Assembly: GCF_902686445.1 (NCBI RefSeq)
Contig: NC_062215.1
Span: forward strand, 24,574,750 to 24,638,749
Source: Sciurus carolinensis
Taxonomy: Eukaryota > Chordata > Mammalia > Rodentia > Sciuridae
DNA length: 64,000 bases
Reading direction: 5' to 3'
This document shows positions 48,819-59,180 of this stretch, one piece after another. The position numbers and the translations under genes were made by a program. Position 1 is the first letter of the stretch. Each line of letters starts with the position of its first letter. Under the pieces are notes generated by a model. That model worked only from the letters and a program-made list of their open reading frames with translations. It searched no databases and was not told the DNA's origin.

Positions 48819-49666
48819 TCACAGGTGTGTTAATTTGGGAGCTTCTTGGATTCTACCCTGAGGAGGAGGAGCGTGGTGAGAGGAGAGGTCTGTGTAGGTG
48901 GGATGGGGGTCGCATGGTCCGTGATGCTGGTTGGGGGCCATAGGGGGCGCCCCGTTGTAGTCCAGGTTCCCCGAGGGATGGTGGGAAAGGTGGTTGAGGC
49001 CGTAGAGGGAGGGGCCGGCAGGGGGCGGCAGCGGATCCGCGTAGCCGCCCCCGCCCACGTACACTGGGCTGCCCTGCATGGTGGGCGTCCCGTAGGCGCC
49101 CCCGTTGGCTTGGAGAACGTGGGGCTCATAATCAGGTGCTGGGGTCGGGGGGTACTTCTGTGGGGCGCCGCAGCCCTTGAGAGGGGGCTGGTAGTTGGAG
49201 GGCAGCGCGTAGGCATTCTGGTGGGCTTTGCCGAAGGCGGGCGGGGACGGGCTCTCGTAGCTGGGGGTCATGGAGTGTAAGGCGTTCATGAAGCCGGCTG
49301 TGGACTGCATGGGCTGCGGCGGGCTGCCGGCTGGAGATGGGCCTCCAGACGACGAGGCCAGCCCCTTGGCCTTTTGGTCCTTCTTGTACTTCATGCGCCG
49401 GTTCTGGAACCAGATCTTGATCTGTCGCTCGCTGAGGTTCAGCAGGTTGGCCATCTCCACGCGGCGCGGCCGGCACAGGTAGCGATTGAAGTGGAACTCC
49501 TTTTCCAGCTCCACTAGCTGCGCGCTGGTGTACGCCGTCCGCGCCCGCTTGGACGCCGCTGACCCCGGGGGGCTCTTGTCCCCTCCCCCGCCACCGCCGC
49601 CGCCGCCCCCACTGCCTCCACTACTGCCGCCGCCGCCGCCACCACCACCGCCACCGCAGCCTTCTG
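48819..49666 (-). CDS. HOXB3: HOXB3 second coding exon (homeodomain, C-terminal domain)
   Basis: Begins after ggatccag; a second AG three bases later makes a tandem NAGNAG acceptor. It encodes AEGC, the GGC/GGT/GGN glycine repeats (about 49570-49655), the homeodomain, and the conserved C-terminal region ([14 protein letters not shown] and TYTDLSSHH). The stop TGA is at 48821-48819. Confidence 0.97.
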
Positions 49667-50944
49667 CTGGATCCAAGGAGGAGGGGTGGGAAGGGGAGAA
49701 AATGAAATAAAAGATAATTACTGAACACGCCGAAATTGAATGCATCGTTTCTTAATAAATCTAGGCCTGGACTCCGAGCCCCCGCCGCCCTCCCCTTCAC
49801 GTCCCCGCCTCCTTCTGCCCCCCCACACCGCCCGTCGCATTAGCGGACACTCTATAATAGTGGCATTTATTAAGAGACCTGTTCTCCTCTCACTGCCCCA
49901 GCTTATGAAAATTTGATCATGTCACGCAGACAAGCTGCATGGCCATTTATTTAGGGCTGGATTTTTGCGTGCGCGCTTTCTCCCCCTTATTCCCAAGTCC
50001 TGGTCTGGTAAGACATCCCCTCCCTCTGTCCTTTGGACAGGATGGGTGACTGGGGAGAACCCTTAGGGAAACTGGACCGACACTCGTGGGCAGGCCCCCG
50101 AAGTATGGTGTGAAGAGACTGCGGTGCCTGGAGGCCGGGAATCTGGGCCGCCAGTGCGATTGTGATTAATACCCATAGTAATCATACTTAATAACAATCA
50201 TTGACGACTCCTGGCAGTGCCTCTTGGCTTTGCGGCTTTGGGAAGGGCTCTGAGGCCAAGCGCCCCACCTCCTGGAGCTCTCAGAGCCCGGGTGAAGGTT
50301 AGCCGAAGGGACAGGATGTTGGCAGGGTCAGGGGTCTTCAGGTGTCGGGGTGGGGGGGGAATACAAAAAATGCGCGGCCACGACCTAATATTGTTCCCAG
50401 GCCGCCTCCTGGGCGCCTAGAGGCTGGGTACTAGAATAACAGTGACATTCCTGGACCGGACAAAAGCTGATGACGAGGAAGGCAGAGAGCTGGTACCTGT
50501 GCCGGGGGAGCTGTTTTTCAGCTTGGATGTTTGCCTTGACTCTTTCATCCAGGGGAATATCTGTTTGGTGAGGGTGGAGTTGGAGCCCGGACCGCACTTG
50601 GGGGGGCCGCTTTTGCTGGGCCCGCCCCCATTATTGCTGTTGCTAGTGGTACTGGTAGGTGCGGAGCTGGGCGGGGGTGAGCCCGGAGGGGCGGGCAGGG
50701 GCTCAGGGGCCAGGCCGGGCCTCATGCAGCTGCCGTTGAGCTCCTTGCTCTTGGCATGCGGGGCGGCGTTGCCCAGGGACTGAAGCGAGCACGCTGAGCG
50801 CTGGTAGTCACCCTCCAGGTGCGTGGCGGCCTGAAAGGGGGGTTGTGGGGGGCCGTCGTAGCCGAAGCCATTGCTGCCTGGGTACGAGGAGTAGCCTCCG
50901 AAGAGCGCAGCCGCGGCGTTGTCGTAGTAGGTGGCTTTCTGCAT
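48819..50944 (-). CDS. HOXB3: HOXB3 homeobox transcription factor (two coding exons)
   Basis: Coding sequence joins 50944-50497 and 49666-48819 on the minus strand (448 + 848 nt, 431 aa, same length as human). It starts [20 protein letters not shown] and ends QEAPKLTHL. The hexapeptide IFPWMK is at 129-134. Two glycine runs of about ten residues each lie at roughly 154-178. The homeodomain is at 188-247 with [16 protein letters not shown] long Pro/Tyr/Gly-rich C-terminus, typical of paralog group 3, follows. HOXB3 is a nuclear patterning factor acting in posterior hindbrain, pharyngeal arches and haematopoietic progenitors. The coding intron is 830 bp, and at least one 5' non-coding exon is predicted. 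No breaks or missing key residues. Confidence 0.98.
49840..50215. promoter_or_regulatory. HOXB3 intronic Hox/Pbx-like site cluster
   Basis: Inside the coding intron, AT-rich islands stand out from GC-rich surroundings: 49850-49960 (TTTATTAAG, TTTGATCATG, CATTTATTTAGGG) and 50157-50210 (GTGATTAATACC, GTAATCATAC, TTAATAACAATCATTG). The arrangement suggests an auto- or cross-regulatory enhancer. Confidence 0.4.
50497..50944 (-). CDS. HOXB3: HOXB3 first coding exon
   Basis: Encodes residues 1-149 and one base of codon 150, including the hexapeptide. The ATG at 50944-50942 gives the conserved MQKATYYD start. The donor is ACAG|GTACC at 50496. The exon probably extends 5' to 51094, where a strong pyrimidine-tract acceptor (ctctccccccgcag) is visible. 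Confidence 0.96.
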
Positions 50945-51094
50945 CGCTGGGCGAGGCCCGGGCAGTGGGTGGCGACTTGCAAGGGCCTGATACCCTCACG
51001 ACCGGACATTGGCACCCCTGGGGGTCACGTGACACGCCGGACCCCCCCTCCCCTTTCTGCCCCCCTCCTCCCGGGTCTGTTGCAAGCGGCTGAC
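50945..51094 (-). other. HOXB3: HOXB3 5'UTR portion of the coding exon
   Basis: The minus-strand acceptor ctcttctctccccccgcag|GTCAGCC (AG at 51096-51095) opens a 150-nt leader before the HOXB3 ATG. It contains the CACGTG palindrome at 51025-51032. This implies a spliced non-coding upstream exon, consistent with HOXB3 gene structure in other mammals. Confidence 0.65.
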
Positions 51095-51419
51095 CTGCGG
51101 GGGGAGAGAAGAGACACAAGGGGGAGAAGAGGACTGGGGCTCGAATCCATCTTAGGAACTGAAAAGGGAACTGACATCAATAGGGTTTTTTCTTCTCTCC
51201 TCCCCAACATCTCCAAAGCAGATGCTGAGGCCATGTCTCTGACCTGAAATAGGTTTTTCTTATTCCAGCGCTTTAACTTTAAAAAATAAATCCCACTATT
51301 TTTCATTTCCATTTTAAAAATCAAGATTACACTCCTTTGCAAACTGCCAAGGAGTAGAATCCTACTGCTACATGGGCCCTTGCTTCTTTCCTGCCTGTGC
51401 ACTAGCCCCTGACCTCCCC

Positions 51420-51462
51420 TACTCTCTCTCTCTCTCTCTCCTTCTCTCTCTCTCTCTCTCCT
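51420..51462 (+). repeat. (TC)n tract
   Basis: About 40 bp of CT dinucleotides with one TT interruption in the HOXB3 leader intron. Confidence 0.9.
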
Positions 51463-52857
51463 AGCCTCCCCCTAACTCTGGGATAGAATGGCTCAAGGGA
51501 GGTGGCATCAGCAGATTCCAACAAGCTCATGAATGCCTTCCTTGGAACTGAGAGGCCTCCCTGCCTTACCTCCATCTATATCCTTTCACCTAGTCAAAGT
51601 CTAGTCCAGAGGAAACCAGGGGATCTCCGACAAAGACCAGAGTAAGAAGCAAGTTCAGCAGGGAACCTACTGTGAGATACCCTTTTCTTCCACCCCACCC
51701 CTCACCAAGAGGACAACAGCTCAACCTAGAAAAGAGCCAGCATAACTGAGTTCTTTCCATCCATGATCCCGCTGCAGTACCACCACCTCCAGTTTTTGTC
51801 ATTGCTCAGTCAGGCCTAGCACCCAGTGGCCAGTGGCCCCTGTGGAGCCTCCAAATGGAGCAGGATTGTTTCCATTTCCCAGACAGGGCCTGTTGGAGCT
51901 GTGACCATTTGGCCCAGGTCTCTCACTCCACCCCTCTTTTTAAATCATCAATTTCTCCCACCCTTTCCTTGACAGTCTGCTTTCTTTGATTTCTCCGAAA
52001 TAAAAGAAGAAATAACTAAATTGTGTAACTGCTGGACTTTTCTACTGAGACAGGAAACACTCTTTCTAAAAGAGAAAAAATATTCTGGAGAAAAAAATCC
52101 AAAAATCAATTTGAACATTATTATTCTCTAGGTTGGAAACAGAGGGTACTCCTGTTTACTTGGGTTCTCTGAAGCAAAAATAAAAATACAATCACTATTT
52201 AAGTACAGCCTTTTAAAAATGTGCCAGGAAAATAAAGCCTAAAAACGTGATAGGATTTTGTATATTTGTTCTAATGCTTGGGACTCCTTCCCCCCACCTC
52301 TGTCTTCCCCAATCCCCCTCACCACCACTTTTCATAAAATCTCCAGACTGATTCTCTCTTCTGTCACGTGTGTTCGGAAAACTTAAATCTCATTCGGCCT
52401 AGCTGGTCAACTCCAAAGAAAACTAAAATTAGGAAAGTTAAAAAAAAAAAAAAAAAGGAGTGCAGGTGAAGGAAGTCCCTCCCACACATAAATCCCATTC
52501 TTAATGGTACAGATTTATACTCAAAAGGGAGTCCGTGTACTCGTGAGTTCCGATTGGTTTCTGGGAAGAATTTGTTTCTGGAAACGCACATGGGTCTGCA
52601 AAGCAGCAGGTCCTTCCAAGGAGAACTGGAGTTCAATTGACCAGGCTGACCCAATCCCTTTATTATTATTGCCATTATCCTCTGATGATTTAACCAAAAT
52701 TAGCTTCCAAGCAGCCCTGGCTGAAGGGAGAATTAATTAACAGGCGTCAGTTGAGTTTGTTATTAATAGATAGAGAAGAGAATGAAATAAAAACGTTGGC
52801 GGGGGTTAGCTGGGTGGGCCCTGGCTTTATTTAGTCTAAATGATTGTTACAGCAATA

Positions 52858-52888
52858 ATGATGATGATGATGATGATGATGATAATAA
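52858..52888 (+). repeat. (GAT)n microsatellite
   Basis: AATGATGATGATGATG... about eight ATG/GAT units. Confidence 0.9.
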
Positions 52889-52899
52889 AAACAATAATT

Positions 52900-53390
52900 T
52901 GACTAGACGCCTGAGGCCGAAATTTCTGTCGCTTCCCCTGCAATAAACCCCAAACCATCGCAGGACGGAGGCCAGGCGAGTGTGAGAAGCAAAGGAGCCA
53001 GAGACGTAATAGGAAAGAATGGAGACTCCGCCGGCCGTGATACAGGGCCGGGAAGGTTTGTGCACCGGGATAGCCCCCGGCTGCCGCCGCCGGGCTGTCT
53101 CCGCCGCTGCTTCCGCACCGGCTGGCTATGAGCTACCCGCTGCCGCCTACGCTGGTCCAAGGAATCGAAGAGAAAGCGATCGGGACACCAGAACGGTTAG
53201 AGGCCGACAGGTTCCAAGCACACCGGGCCGGCTCGGCCGAGCCCTGCAGCGGCAAGTTTGGGCGCTGGAGGTAACCGAATTAAAAGGCGCCTTAGCAACT
53301 CTGCACCGGGACTTTGCCCAGCTGGGCTCCCGGCTGGAGGGCGCCGAGGCCTGGCTGACGGGACTGTGGGAAGAGGGAAAGTGCTGAGGG
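52900..53390. promoter_or_regulatory. CpG-rich block upstream of HOXB3
   Basis: A dense CpG cluster 2.0-2.4 kb upstream of the HOXB3 ATG, inside the predicted leader intron. It could be an alternative HOXB3 promoter or the start of an antisense transcript. A plus-strand 122-codon ORF (53019-53387) fills most of it. Confidence 0.35.
53019..53387 (+). other. Plus-strand 122-codon ORF, not recognised
   Basis: ATG with a good context (A at -3, G at +4). The product starts METPPAVIQ and is Arg/Ala-rich at first. Its C-terminal third has leucines spaced as in an amphipathic helix (ALQRQVW, ELKGALATL, LGSRLEGAEAWL). No family is recognised. A possible splice donor GAG|gtaacc near 53271 would interrupt it. 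Because the area is GC-rich, an accidental ORF is the default reading. Confidence 0.15.
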
Positions 53391-53578
53391 GGTCTGAGAT
53401 CTGGGATCCAGGAGAAGAGGGGGTGGGGAACAGCTCTACCCAGCCAAACACGTCTATTTCCCTTGCCTCCATGTTGGAAAAATTCAGGCTCCATATGGCT
53501 CCTCGGAAGGGTGGGAGGGAGATGGTGGCTCCGGGCTTTCCCCCAGGGTCTCGCTGGAGAAGGGAGGTGAGCCCCACC

Positions 53579-53606
53579 AAAAAAAAAAAAAAAAAAAAAA
53601 AAAAAA
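53579..53606 (+). repeat. Poly(A) run
   Basis: 28 A residues in the HOXB3 leader intron. Confidence 0.95.
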
Positions 53607-53804
53607 CCATCTTGCCAGGCGTACCCCAGGGAGAACCAGGAAGGGTAACAATAGCTTGGAGAAGCCCCAGGAGAGAGGACAGGCCACCTTCCAGGACTTA
53701 AAAAAAATAATGGAAGTAAGAAAAATAAAATAAGAAAAGGCGAGAGAGAAAGATTAGGCTCTTCTTAGCAACGGGGGAAATTTCAGCCCTGGATCTGGCT
53801 GCTG

Positions 53805-53909
53805 GAAGAAAAGAGAGGAGAAAAAGAGAGAAGCAGGGAAGGAGAGGGAGAGGGAGAGAGAGGGAGGGAGGGAGAGAGAGAGAGGGAGAGAGGGGGAGAG
53901 AGAGAGAGG

Positions 53910-53947
<38 letters not shown>

Positions 53948-53949
53948 AG
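53805..53949 (+). repeat. (GA)n/(GGGA)n purine tract
   Basis: About 145 bp of nearly pure purine on the plus strand, within the predicted HOXB3 leader intron, ending 135 bp from the proximal leader-exon donor. Confidence 0.95.
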
Positions 53950-54083
53950 TCAGTCGCTGCGTGGAAGGAAGCTTAAAGCTTGTGAACTCTTCTTGAACCG
54001 AGATTGGAGTCATATGGGCCATAAATCATTGAGACATACTCTCCGCCATTCACAAACTGATAGCCTATTTCAGTCCAGCTTAC

Positions 54084-54418
54084 CTTAGCCACCGACGAGG
54101 GGAGAACAGGCAGACATAATATATATTCACATCGAGCCCCAGCGCGAGCGGCAGGCGAGAAATCTCCCCTCCTTGAAGGCAAAGGAAAAAAAGACCACTG
54201 TTTAAAGCTGCGTCGCCCCCCCTCCCCAAAGCCCACCCTGGCTGGGGAGCCCGAGGGGCAGACCGGCCAGAGGAGCCGCGCGGCGTCCGCTTCAATTCAC
54301 TCGGCTTAGGAGCGGGGGTGCGCAGGAGGGAGGGGGTGGGGGAGCGGGAAAAAAATAGAAGACCGAAAGGTGCTGGGGCGGCTCGCCTAGCCGAGAATCC
54401 AGCTCCGGGCTCCCGCAC
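54084..54418 (-). other. HOXB3: Predicted HOXB3 non-coding first exon (proximal)
   Basis: On the minus strand a TATA-like TTATAG (54450-54445) is followed by about 330 nt of GC-rich text ending in a strong donor, GGCTAAG|GTAAGC (intron from 54083). Splicing to the acceptor at 51095 would remove 3.0 kb. The transcription start near 54418 is estimated from TATA spacing. HOXB3 is known to use several upstream first exons; this particular one is inferred from signals. Confidence 0.5.
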
Positions 54419-54444
54419 GGCCAAGCCGCCACAGTGTGGTTGCC

Positions 54445-54450
54445 CTATAA
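54445..54450 (-). promoter_or_regulatory. TATA-like box of the proximal HOXB3 upstream promoter
   Basis: TTATAG on the minus strand within AGTCTTATAGGGCA, about 365 bp upstream of the predicted donor at 54083 and immediately downstream of a (CA)n tract. Confidence 0.4.
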
Positions 54451-54508
54451 GACTGGTACGCCCTACTCTCGGTAACAATGGCCTCTGCTTTTGCACAGGG
54501 AAAAAAAA

Positions 54509-54544
<36 letters not shown>
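54509..54544 (+). repeat. (CA)n microsatellite
   Basis: About 36 bp, followed by ACTC repeats. It begins about 60 bp upstream (minus-strand sense) of the TATA-like box at 54445-54450. Confidence 0.95.
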
Positions 54545-54548
<4 letters not shown>

Positions 54549-57500
54549 TCACTCACACACAAGCTCACACATACCCCCACCTCTCCCCCTTTAGCAAGCT
54601 TTAGATGCCTGATAAGGAGAGAAGGTGATGGTGGTGATGGGGGAGGGGGGAATTTAAAATACCCCCCCCCAAAAAAAAAGTGAGAAGGAAAGAAGGTAGA
54701 GATATTTTGTTTTTTGGGTTTTTTTTTTTTTTTTAAGAATAGGTACATTTTCAAATTGAGAAGGGCAGAGGAAAAGAGCAAATGCAAGAAGAGCTGGCAG
54801 AGTTCACAGCTACCCCCCAAACCCCACAAGTGAACCTAATTTGAGAAGTGCTAATTTGAGAAGTGGCTCTGGAGGCTTAGTCAAAGGTTGGCCTGGCCTG
54901 GGGGTGCTGGGTGCCCCTCCATACTCATTCACAGTTGGAACACCAAGACTTTTTCTTTTTAAATAGTTTTACTCCTTCCTGAACTGGGTCTCCCACCCGC
55001 TCTCCCTCTGACTCCCTCCTTAATCTCCCACTTTTTGCTTCATTTTTTCATAACCTCTCTATTCCTTCTGTCTCTCCCCAAATCTCCAGGCCCAGTCTCT
55101 AACAGGGAAGGGGGCAAAGCCAGACCTTCTTTTTAAAAAATTACCCCTCCCCCCTCATTTTTTTTTTGAAGACAATAAGCGGTGAGTGATGATTTAAAAA
55201 ACCCAGAACATCTTGAAGCGGGTGTGGGCTTGAGGAGAGAGTGACAAAAGAAGGACCCTGAAGTTTAGTTTGAACTCCAGACAGTGCCGGCTGGCAACAG
55301 AGGACTGTAAGAACTTCACATAGAAGTTTCTGTTAGCATTCTCACCTCCAGATAGGCAGAAGAGCTTAGAGGTGATAAGGACTTTTGCACTTCTGAGAAG
55401 AGGAGAACTTGCAGAATGGGCTTCATTTTAAATGTGCTTGCAGAAGAGACAGGAGGATGCTTTTTTGTTGTTGTTGTTATTCTGAGCAAACCTGTTTGTT
55501 TCTCTCTGCTGTGCAAGATTTACGACTCTTGGCACCAGTGAGTAAGGCTAAAAAAGTTAAAGTTTTCTTAGGGCGTGTCTGAGCAGGGCAGGAAAAGGCA
55601 AGGAAGAGGCCTGTAGGAGGAAGACAGGAGCCAAAAATGTAGGTGTCTGCAGATTTGGAGCGGGGGTGGGGATGAACCATTCCCAGCGGAGGAAAAAGAC
55701 AAAAAGCACCAGGACATTCCCCAAGCAGGAGTATTAGCAACTCTCTTTAACTGCTGACTTAGGGGATAAAATAGAGGGCAGGCAGTCTCTTCCACAAAGG
55801 CAGCTTGGGAAACTGGTTCTCTTCGTGTAGACGGAGCCTGACACCATCCTGTGATTTCCTGGTTAAATACTTTTCTTTTGCTTTCTCTCATCTGGATACA
55901 CCAGGACAGGCGATGGGACTGGGAAAAACCAAGGTGAGAGATGACTTCCAGCTATTGTCTCCCCTCCAGGAGAGGATAGCTATATCTGACTCTGGCAATG
56001 CTTCCCTTACCCAAGACTCTGCTTTATGGATGAGAAAGGGATGGTCCTTGGCCTCTGGTCTCCATTTTTTTTCAGGCCTTCAAAGTCAAGCCAGGTGGAA
56101 TGGAGCAGCTAGTTTCCTATGGCCCTGTGAAACAGGGGGAACCTGTGGCCTCCTTACCCTCCGGCAACACGAGTTACTTTCAGAGCCCTCCCTGTGCTGT
56201 CCTAAGGATTCTATCACCTTGCCAGAGAGTTGGCGGTCCTCAAGAGCATTGGTGACTGAGAGGCAGGGTAAGATTGAGGGTGGGAGCCATTTTTTCTGAG
56301 TTTATATGGAGAAAATGCCCAAGCCTAATGAAGTATTAGGGCTCAAGCCAGGATACCCCTAAGGAGACCTGTTAGGGCTACCTGAGTATATGACTGCAAG
56401 GAGCTGCTCTTAGATCTACCAACCCCAGCTGGAGGTCAGTACAGTTAGACACCAAGTAACTTTAAGCCTGGAGGGTCAGGGATTTGGGCCAAGGAGTCTT
56501 CCAGAGGCTTAAGGGAACAAGTACTTTTGGATCTTTTCTCTCCCTCCCCAAAATAAAAAGGTCAAGAATGAACTTCAGACCCTTCAGCTCTTCTAACAGG
56601 TACTACCACTGGCTAGAGAAGGTCATTAAGAATTGTTCTCCTGGTTGCTCTCTGGACTGCACAATTTTGCCTCAAGGAATAAAAAGAGAGCCTGGAAGGC
56701 TCCAGCCAGCTTCAACCAAGGAGAGGAGACACCAAGGAGAGGAGACGGGCTACGTGCAAGAAGAGCAGTAGGGCCTAGAGTTGCTCTGGGGATGGAAACT
56801 GCAACAGAATGGACCCTTCCTTTTCCAGCCTTCTCAACCCTTTGTGATCCCCTCTGACTATGTGAGGCGATGGGACATCATGGGGTGAGAGTGAAAAGGA
56901 GGATAGGGGAGCAAGAAACAAATCCGGAGAAAATTTCAGAGGACATACACCACCAAATGCGGTAGGAGCTGGAGCAAAGGCTTCTAAATCAATTCTGCAG
57001 AATTTGGAATGCTTGGGAGGCAAGGGGATCCCAGTATGTTTTCTTTCTTGCCTTTTTTCTTTCTTTCTCATAAGTTTCTGGCCAGCAGGTCAGTGCCTCT
57101 GATTGGGACTCAGAAACTGGAGGTGCATAAAGGAGGGAATACGCAGTCCCCAGGGCACCCATTTCGTTGAAAGTATGACTGCAGGTTAGGGACAAAGGCA
57201 GTATTGAGCTTAGGGAGGGAAACTGGGATAGGGGAACTCAGGGATCTGAGGGAAGACTGTGGGATCTGAGAAAAGAGTTGGGGGTTGGGTCCGGATTCCG
57301 GCAGAGATAGAGAAAAGGAGAATGATTTCTTTCTGGATTCAGGGAGGGAAACTTGGTAACTCTGTGTATGTGTGTTGCGGGGAGAGAGACTGGAAAAGAA
57401 AAATTGAGAAGAAGAATGAGACACTAGTATAAACTAATAAAGGCAAAAAATAATTAATGGAAAGAAGAGAAAATGTGTCCATCATCATACACATGCTTTC

Positions 57501-59081
57501 CTCTCCACTGAGTTAGAGCGCTGGCTCGGGCACTCCATGGGCCACTCCTACTACTCAGTACTTGGAGACAGGCAGCTCTGTGAGCAATTGCTGGCTGCCC
57601 ATCCTTGTGAACCTTGGTGGGATCATGCCTGTTTCCCTCATCCCCCTCCAAAAAAAAAAAAAAAAATCCATCAAAAAAGCAAACGAAAATTTTCTAAATA
57701 AGGGCAAATGGGTTGGCTCCTTTAAAACTGATTTCTGGTCTCACCCTTGGAGCGACCAATGATCCTGCCCCCTCAACAGCAGAAAACTCTTCTGGTCAAT
57801 CCCCCAGCCTCTCCTGTTTACAGGAGCTGGGTCTTGGGAGACAGTGATTTGCTTCTTGCTGATCCTGTCCTGGTTCCCTGTCCCACATTCTCTTCCAACT
57901 TTACTGGCCAACTTTGTGGCTGTCCTGGAATGGTGTAAAGTTAACACACTCACCTAGATCTCTTTCTCTCTCTTTTAAATCTGAATAAAGATTTCAACAC
58001 TGGGGGTTGTAAAGGTAGGGGGATAGCATTTGTCTCCCCAGTCACCAGCTCCCTAAAATGAGAGTGGGAAGAAACAAAGAGGCATCCGAAGGAGATCTTG
58101 GCACCTCCACCCAGGCCAGTGAGAGCCCCACAGCAGTAGCACAGATGGGGGGGGGGTGAATAAAAAGAAGAAGAAAAAAAAGGCCTCCAAGAAGAAACAA
58201 CCAAGCTGTACTTGCCACCCACCCCAGGTATGAGTGTGCTGCTCTCTCTCAGGCCAAGGCTGCAAGTGGGAGGCAGGTAGTAACAGGACAGTGCGAAGGA
58301 CTGCCAGATCTACTCAGTGACCACAGAGGACGCCTGAACACGCTAATGGGGGGAAGGTAGTGCTGGAGTGACCTAAGAGCAGGCTGTCTCTTTGGTGGTG
58401 AAAGATCCCGTTCTGAATCACGGATCCCGCCTCAACTAGAAGCTCTGTCCAGGCCTGGCAAACCCCACCCCTAGGGAGTGTAGAGACAAAGCTGGGCGGG
58501 ATTTTGAAGAGGGCCAAGGAGGAGAGGCTGCGAAGCTTGGACAGCTGAGAGTGGGATGCTGGAGAAGGGAGGGAGAAGCAGGCAAGAGAGGAGCTGGGGC
58601 CCAATACCCTAGGAGTGGCTGTACAGTCTCTCCTGACAGATTGGATGTCTTTCTCCCAGTGACCTCTGTTTAGCAGACAATAACTCACTGGATTAATGAC
58701 CAATCATCAGAAGACCTCCAAATATAAAACTCCAAAGTCAGGATGGGACAGGACCAGAGTCTGGGCCTGCTAGCCCTTTGTTATTTTCTGTCTCAAAATA
58801 GGGTCTGGGGTGAGGCTTTGAGAAAGTGGATAATCTGGCCAGAGACAAAGTTCTAAAGATGAAGTTGTTGCCCATCTCTTCCCACTTCCCCAGAATTTAT
58901 GTCCCAAACTGTACTTCCCAAGGCAGCCTGAAACCCTCCCATCCCCTGCTGGCTTCTTCACATCCCTGATCCCATAAGAAATTTCCCTTCTCATAACCAT
59001 GCAACTGAGAAAACACTACTTTCAAATTTTGTCTCCTCCCCTGCAAGTTGGAGAATGAAATGGAAAATAAGAGCAAGAATA

Positions 59082-59180
59082 AGGCTGAGGGTGTAGCTCC
59101 GTGGTAGAATATTTGCCTAGTATGTGCAAAACCCTGGATTCAATTCTCAGCACACACAAAAATAATAAATAAATAAATAG
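59082..59180 (+). mobile_element. ID SINE within the HOXB3 upstream interval
   Basis: GGCTGAGGGTGTAGCTCCGT ... GGATTCAATTCTCAGCAC with an AATA-rich tail; the only recent SINE seen right of 37.2 kb. Confidence 0.85.

Larger units (their letters stand above)
51100..52890. other. HOXB3 leader intron, no gene
   Basis: Contains a (TC)n tract at 51420-51462 and AT-rich stretches. Nothing exon-like beyond the signals listed. Confidence 0.45.

Noticed and set aside
48846..49280. Plus-strand 144-codon ORF opposite HOXB3 exon 2
   Set aside because: Shadow of the HOXB3 coding frame.
54080..54544. Minus-strand 154-codon ORF
   Set aside because: Overlaps the predicted HOXB3 leader exon and runs into the CA repeat (poly-Cys-Val), so probably not protein.
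55805..56299. Plus-strand 164-codon ORF
   Set aside because: No recognisable domain, no splice or promoter support, ordinary composition.
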